A DNA stretch of 64,000 nt from Chryseobacterium rhizoplanae (GTDB lineage Bacteria; Bacteroidota; Bacteroidia; Flavobacteriales; Weeksellaceae), in the NCBI RefSeq assembly GCF_900182655.1, contig NZ_FXTC01000001.1, positions 496,001 to 560,000 of the forward strand, given 5' to 3'. The position numbers and the translations under genes are program-made. Below are positions 59,879 through 64,000 of the stretch, in pieces (within the stretch, counting starts at the first letter, position 1; each line of letters opens with the position of its first letter). The notes beneath the pieces are model-generated. The model did not search any database. It was not told the origin of the DNA and saw only the letters and a list, made by a program, of their open reading frames with translations.

Positions 59879-61440
59879 TGATTAACAAAATGAAAAATAA
59901 GAATTTTATATATAAAGGACTTGCCGTTGCATTCCTGACAGGTCTGAGTTTTACCAATATGGGTTGTAGTGATTCCTACCTGGATGATGTACAGAATTCA
60001 GGATCTTTTAACACTGATTTGTATTTTCAGAATGAGCAGCAGTCTTTCAGTGCTCTGGTTTCAGTATATGATCTTTTGAGAAAATATTCCGGAGGATTCG
60101 AAAATTCAGTTACTTTCTTTAACGCAGGGTCCGATGATTTTTATTCAGGAGGAGGAAACTCTAATGATGGAGCAGGAATTCAGGGGCTAAATAACTATAT
60201 GATTAACCCGAACACAATGCCAGCCAGTTACTGGAGAGACTATTATCAGGGAATTGCACGTGCTAACCTTTTAATAGAAAGAGTTCCGGGGGCAAATATG
60301 GGTGATGATATTAAGAAAAGATATATTGCAGAAGCAAAAGTTCTTCGTTCATTATATTATTTCGAACTGTTAAGAATGTTTGGAAATATTCCTTTGATCC
60401 TTAAATCCGTAAAGTTTGATGATAATTATTGGAATATTCCACAGGCTAATCCCAGTGATGTTTATAGTCAGATAGAAAGCGATATCAATACTGCTATTCC
60501 AGATCTGATGATGGTATCAAGTGGGAATGATAAAGGAAGAATCACACAGGGAACTGCAAGAGCTATTTTAGGTAAAATTTATCTTTATGATAAAAAAATG
60601 CCTCAGGCAGCAGCACAGTTCGCTGAGGTAAATGGTACTCCCGGAGGAACCAGCCAATATGGATATAAACTGGTAGCCAATTATGCAGACTTATTTAAAG
60701 TAGGACCTGAATTATCGGATCCTTATAAGTTTTCAACAGAATCTATCCTTGAAGTAATGCATACCAATAAAGGAAACTCCGATTGGGGATTCTGGGGGCA
60801 GGGTAAAGATGAAGGAAACTCTATCAACGTAATGGTAGGACCTCGTTCTTATTCACTAAAAGATATCCCGAATAATAATGCACCTGATATCTATTCAGGC
60901 TGGGCATTTAATACCGTAACAGAGAATTTTGTTACTTTCATGCAGGGAGATCCAAGACTGGATGTAACCGTTTTCAATGCAAAAAAACTGGTAGCAGATG
61001 GTAAAATTACTTACAGCCCAGCGTTTGCTGATACAGGATATTTCTTAAATAAATACTTACCTACTAATGCTTTAAAAAGTTCACTCCCAGGACCGGCAGA
61101 ACTGAATTTCCGTCAGAATTATATTGCGATAAGATTAGCAGATACTTATCTGATGGAGGCAGAAGCTTTAGGTGGAGCAGGAGCAAGAGCTCAGGCTTTA
61201 TTAGATGCGGTAAGATCAAGAGTTGGATTATCATCGGTTCCGGTTTCTTTACAGGCCATAAAAGATGAGAGAAGAAGAGAACTTGCAGGAGAAGGGCACA
61301 GATGGTTTGACCTTGTAAGATGGGGAGATGCTCCTTCTAAGCTTGCGTTCAAAGGATTTAAAGCCAATAAAAATGAAATTCTTCCAATTCCGTTCAATGA
61401 ATTGCCGAATACAGTTTTAAAACAAAATCCTGGATACTAA
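59878..61440 (+). CDS. SusD/RagB-type glycan-binding lipoprotein
   Basis: This 520-residue lipoprotein has the N-terminus "MINKMKNKNFIYKGLAVAF" and the lipobox Cys near residue 30 ("NMGCSDSYLDD"). It has the SusD TPR-like region ("RYIAEAKVLRSLYYFELLRM"), "GRITQGTARAILGKIYLYDK" and the C-terminal "ERRRELAGEGHRWFDLVRWG". The ATG overlaps the susC stop (TAATG); Met5 is an alternative start. It sits on the outside of the outer membrane as the lid of the SusC pore. GH30 follows by 2 bp. Confidence 0.95.
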   Translation: MINKMKNKNFIYKGLAVAFLTGLSFTNMGCSDSYLDDVQNSGSFNTDLYFQNEQQSFSALVSVYDLLRKYSGGFENSVTFFNAGSDDFYSGGGNSNDGAGIQGLNNYMINPNTMPASYWRDYYQGIARANLLIERVPGANMGDDIKKRYIAEAKVLRSLYYFELLRMFGNIPLILKSVKFDDNYWNIPQANPSDVYSQIESDINTAIPDLMMVSSGNDKGRITQGTARAILGKIYLYDKKMPQAAAQFAEVNGTPGGTSQYGYKLVANYADLFKVGPELSDPYKFSTESILEVMHTNKGNSDWGFWGQGKDEGNSINVMVGPRSYSLKDIPNNNAPDIYSGWAFNTVTENFVTFMQGDPRLDVTVFNAKKLVADGKITYSPAFADTGYFLNKYLPTNALKSSLPGPAELNFRQNYIAIRLADTYLMEAEALGGAGARAQALLDAVRSRVGLSSVPVSLQAIKDERRRELAGEGHRWFDLVRWGDAPSKLAFKGFKANKNEILPIPFNELPNTVLKQNPGY

Positions 61441-61442
61441 AA

Positions 61443-62867
61443 ATGAAGTTTCACAACTTATATAGTTTCTTTAGAGGTGCCGCACTACTTAGTGGTGTGG
61501 CCCTTTTTTCTTTGTCGTGTACATCAGTTGCTTTCAACAAAGGAAATGAAGTTCAGTACTGGCTTACAAAAGGTGATGGCAGTTTAAAATTACAGCAGCA
61601 GATCACTGTTAAATTTGTAAATAGCACCAACAGCTTTCAGAATATTGAAATTGACGATTCTCAAAAGTTTCAATATATTGATGGTTTTGGATATACATTA
61701 ACAGGAGGAAGTGTTGAGGTAATCAACAGATTGTCATCTTCCAAAAGGAAAGCACTGCTTAATGAACTTTTTGGAAATGGCAAGAACTCAATTTCCATCA
61801 GTTATTTAAGATTAAGTATAGGAGCTTCCGATCTTGATGGTGAAGTATTTTCTTATGATGATTTGCCGGAAGGACAGACTGATCCTTCTCTTTCAAAATT
61901 CAGCCTGGCAAAAGATAAAAACCTGATTGCGATGTTAAAAGAAATTTTAGCAATTAATCCTTCTGTTAAAATCATTGCAGCGCCATGGTCACCTCCGGTT
62001 TGGATGAAAGACAATGGAAAATCAAAAGGAGGAAGCTTGAAACCTGAATTCTATAAAACATATGCTCAATATTTTGTAAAATATATTCAGGGAATGAAAA
62101 AAGAAGGGATTACCATTGATGCCGTAACTCCTCAGAATGAACCTCTGCATCCGGGAAATAACCCGAGCTTGTATATGCCTTCTGAGCAGCAGGGAAATTT
62201 TATTAAAAATCATTTAGGTCCGGTTTTTAAAGCCAATGGAATTACCACTAAAATTGTGGTTTATGATCATAATTGCAGCAAACCAGAATATGCCATTGAT
62301 ATTTTAAAAGATTCCGAAGCCAATCAATATATTGATGGATCTGCTTTTCATTTATATGAAGGAGATATTTCAGCATTAAGTACGGTACATGATGCTTTTC
62401 CGGATAAGAATTTATACTTTACCGAACAATGGACCGGATCCAAAGGAACTTTTGCCGAAGACCTGAACTGGCATACAAAAAATGTCATCATCGGATCTAT
62501 GAGAAACTGGAGTAAAATTGCACTGGAATGGAACCTTGCCAATGATCCGGAATATGCGCCGCATACAGATGGAGGATGCACAGAATGTAAAGGAGCAATT
62601 ACCGTGTCTGACAGTGAGAATTTCACCAGAAATGTTTCCTACTATATTATTGCACACGCTTCGAAATTTGTTCCGGCAGGTGCTCAGCGTATCGCTTCCA
62701 CACAGACTGATAGATTGTCTACTGTTGCTTTTAAGACTCAATTTGGGAAAATAGTGTTAATTGTGCAGAACGATAACCCTTCAGATGAGAATTTTAATAT
62801 TAAATTTGCCGGGAAAACCGCTGCTGTAACAATTTCAGGACGTTCTACAGCAACCTATATTTTTTAA
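61443..62867 (+). CDS. glycoside hydrolase family 30 lipoprotein (beta-1,6-glucanase-like)
   Basis: This 474-residue protein has the lipobox "LFSLSC" (C26). The GH30 TIM-barrel plus side beta domain is recognised by "IDGFGYTLTGGS", "RLSIGASD", "AAPWSPPVWMKDNG", the acid/base in "TPQNEPLHPG" (E213) and the nucleophile in "YFTEQW" (E308). The side domain ends with "ISGRSTATYIF". GH30 members include glucosylceramidases and endo-beta-1,6-glucanases. Beside SusCD and GH3, beta-1,6-glucan (pustulan, yeast wall) is the likely substrate. It would be surface- or periplasm-anchored. Confidence 0.92.
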   Translation: MKFHNLYSFFRGAALLSGVALFSLSCTSVAFNKGNEVQYWLTKGDGSLKLQQQITVKFVNSTNSFQNIEIDDSQKFQYIDGFGYTLTGGSVEVINRLSSSKRKALLNELFGNGKNSISISYLRLSIGASDLDGEVFSYDDLPEGQTDPSLSKFSLAKDKNLIAMLKEILAINPSVKIIAAPWSPPVWMKDNGKSKGGSLKPEFYKTYAQYFVKYIQGMKKEGITIDAVTPQNEPLHPGNNPSLYMPSEQQGNFIKNHLGPVFKANGITTKIVVYDHNCSKPEYAIDILKDSEANQYIDGSAFHLYEGDISALSTVHDAFPDKNLYFTEQWTGSKGTFAEDLNWHTKNVIIGSMRNWSKIALEWNLANDPEYAPHTDGGCTECKGAITVSDSENFTRNVSYYIIAHASKFVPAGAQRIASTQTDRLSTVAFKTQFGKIVLIVQNDNPSDENFNIKFAGKTAAVTISGRSTATYIF

Positions 62868-62876
62868 TTTGATACT

Positions 62877-64000
62877 ATGAAAAGAGTTTATTTCTTACTG
62901 GCATTTTCAGCATTGGGATTGAATGCTTACGGACAGAAAACAATTGATCAGAAGGTAGCCGAATTGCTGTCTAAAATGACCCTTGAGGAAAAAGTAGGGC
63001 AGATGGTCCAGTACAGTGGGTTTGAATATGCTACAGGACCTCAGAAATCTAATTCGGCAGCCGTGTTAGAAGAAATTAAAAAAGGTAAAGTAGGGTCTAT
63101 GCTGAATGTGGCAGGATCAGAAGAAACCAGATCGTTTCAGAAACTGGCGATGCAGTCAAGACTGAAAATTCCTTTGCTGTTCGGGCAGGACGTTATCCAT
63201 GGATACCGTACCACATTTCCTGTAAATCTGGGACAGGCAGCAAGCTGGGATCTTGGAATGATAGAAAAATCAGAAAGAATCGCTGCAACAGAAGCCGCTG
63301 CTTATGGTATTCACTGGACATTTGCTCCAATGGTGGATATTGCCAGAGATCCCAGGTGGGGAAGAGTGATGGAGGGTTCCGGGGAAGATACTTACCTGGG
63401 AACAAAAATAGGATTGGCAAGAATCAAAGGATTTCAGGGCAGAGGTTTGGGAAGTTTGGATGCAGTGATGGCCTGTGCAAAACATTTTGCAGCATATGGA
63501 GCTGCTGTAGGTGGAAGAGATTACAATTCTGTAGATATGAGTCTCAGACAACTCAATGAAACATACCTTCCTCCGTTCAAAGCTGCTGCTGAAGCAGGAG
63601 TAGCTACTTTTATGAACTCTTTCAATGACATTAACGGAATTCCGGCAACGGCTAACAAATATATTCAGAGAGATCTGTTAAAAGGAAAATGGAACTATAA
63701 AGGTTTTGTGGTTTCAGACTGGGGAAGCATCGGGGAAATGGTTCCTCATGGCTATGCCAAAGATGCTAATGAAGCGGGAGAAAGAGCAATACAGGGCGGA
63801 AGCGATATGGATATGGAAAGCCGTGTCTATATGACAGAACTTCCAAAATTGGTCAAAGAAGGAAAGGTAGATCCGAAACTGGTAGATGATGCAGCAGGAA
63901 GAATTTTAACCAAGAAATTCGAGATGGGTCTTTTCGATGATCCTTATAGATTTAGTAATGAAAAAAGACAGAAAGAACAAACTGACAATCTGGAGAACAG
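62877..64000 (+). CDS. bglX: glycoside hydrolase family 3 beta-glucosidase (3' truncated by window)
   Basis: The ATG at 62877 is 9 bp after the GH30 stop. At least 374 residues are visible before the window ends; family members have about 750. It has a signal peptide ("MKRVYFLLAFSALGLNAYG"), then the GH3 barrel: "MTLEEKVGQMVQYSG", "LLFGQDVIHGYRTTFP", "FAPMVDIARDPRWGRV", "ACAKHFAAYGA" and the nucleophile Asp in "GFVVSDWGS". It resembles periplasmic BglX. It would cleave oligosaccharides released by the GH30 enzyme to glucose. Confidence 0.93.
   Translation, partial: MKRVYFLLAFSALGLNAYGQKTIDQKVAELLSKMTLEEKVGQMVQYSGFEYATGPQKSNSAAVLEEIKKGKVGSMLNVAGSEETRSFQKLAMQSRLKIPLLFGQDVIHGYRTTFPVNLGQAASWDLGMIEKSERIAATEAAAYGIHWTFAPMVDIARDPRWGRVMEGSGEDTYLGTKIGLARIKGFQGRGLGSLDAVMACAKHFAAYGAAVGGRDYNSVDMSLRQLNETYLPPFKAAAEAGVATFMNSFNDINGIPATANKYIQRDLLKGKWNYKGFVVSDWGSIGEMVPHGYAKDANEAGERAIQGGSDMDMESRVYMTELPKLVKEGKVDPKLVDDAAGRILTKKFEMGLFDDPYRFSNEKRQKEQTDNLEN

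Overview
The window looks like a chromosomal segment of a Chryseobacterium-type flavobacterium (Bacteroidota, Weeksellaceae). It is AT-rich. Promoters carry the Bacteroidetes -7 box (TAnnTTTG), and Shine-Dalgarno sequences are weak or absent. The gene content fits this group: SusC/SusD, a T9SS C-terminal sorting tail, a GldI-like isomerase, many secreted M28/M16 peptidases, DUF4294, DUF6952 and MnmD. No rRNA, tRNA, transposase, prophage or CRISPR was seen.

Layout. 1-3.5 kb: two regulators (PAS/LuxR, cut by the window edge, and AraC-like), then an alpha-oxoamine synthase-family acyltransferase paired with a TetR regulator. 3.6-5.3 kb: dnaX split into two frames at an A10 run followed by a stem-loop, as in programmed -1 frameshifting. 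5.3-6.8 kb: a fused DAHP synthase/chorismate mutase preceded by an unannotated 43-codon ORF in which 18 residues are Phe, Tyr or Trp, a likely attenuation leader peptide. 7-8.9 kb: rsgA, a possible small RNA, and ndk. 9-10.8 kb: an alpha-L-fucosidase with a duplicated C-terminal module. 11.05-12.9 kb: a three-gene cassette with a secreted peptide ending in a CPACGMG motif, a DUF692/MNIO-family enzyme and a DUF1772 membrane protein. This is a candidate RiPP system and the most interesting locus here.

13-20.6 kb is mostly housekeeping: rpe, an M42 peptidase, DUF4294, NUDIX, mnmD, ilvE and two lipoprotein peptidyl-prolyl isomerases. 21-22.4 kb is non-coding, with a structured segment and a 250-bp tandem repeat. 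22.4-26.5 kb holds three tandem M28 peptidases; the third has lost two active-site residues. 26.6-30.5 kb is a serine-synthesis block (DUF1015, serA, serC, ferredoxin). 30.5-32.8 kb: a LuxC-like reductase, a small secreted protein and a Bax-inhibitor protein. 32.8-33.5 kb carries the 21.7-kb repeat family in the opposite orientation. 33.7-35.1 kb: DUF6952, thioredoxin and peroxiredoxin. 35.2-48 kb: M16 and M28 peptidases, an aminotransferase, rsmG, a DUF922 protease, an AddB-like nuclease and a patatin-Omp85 fusion.

48-53.6 kb is a tandem duplication of about 2.7 kb that yielded two T9SS-exported lipases with nearly identical C-terminal halves and diverged N-terminal halves. It also left a broken 3' piece of the neighbouring acyl-CoA dehydrogenase. 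54.8-64 kb is a glycan-utilisation locus: an NrtR-like NUDIX regulator and an MFS transporter, divergent from susC-susD-GH30-GH3. The GH30 plus GH3 pair suggests beta-1,6-glucan or related beta-glucan as substrate. GH3 runs off the window end.
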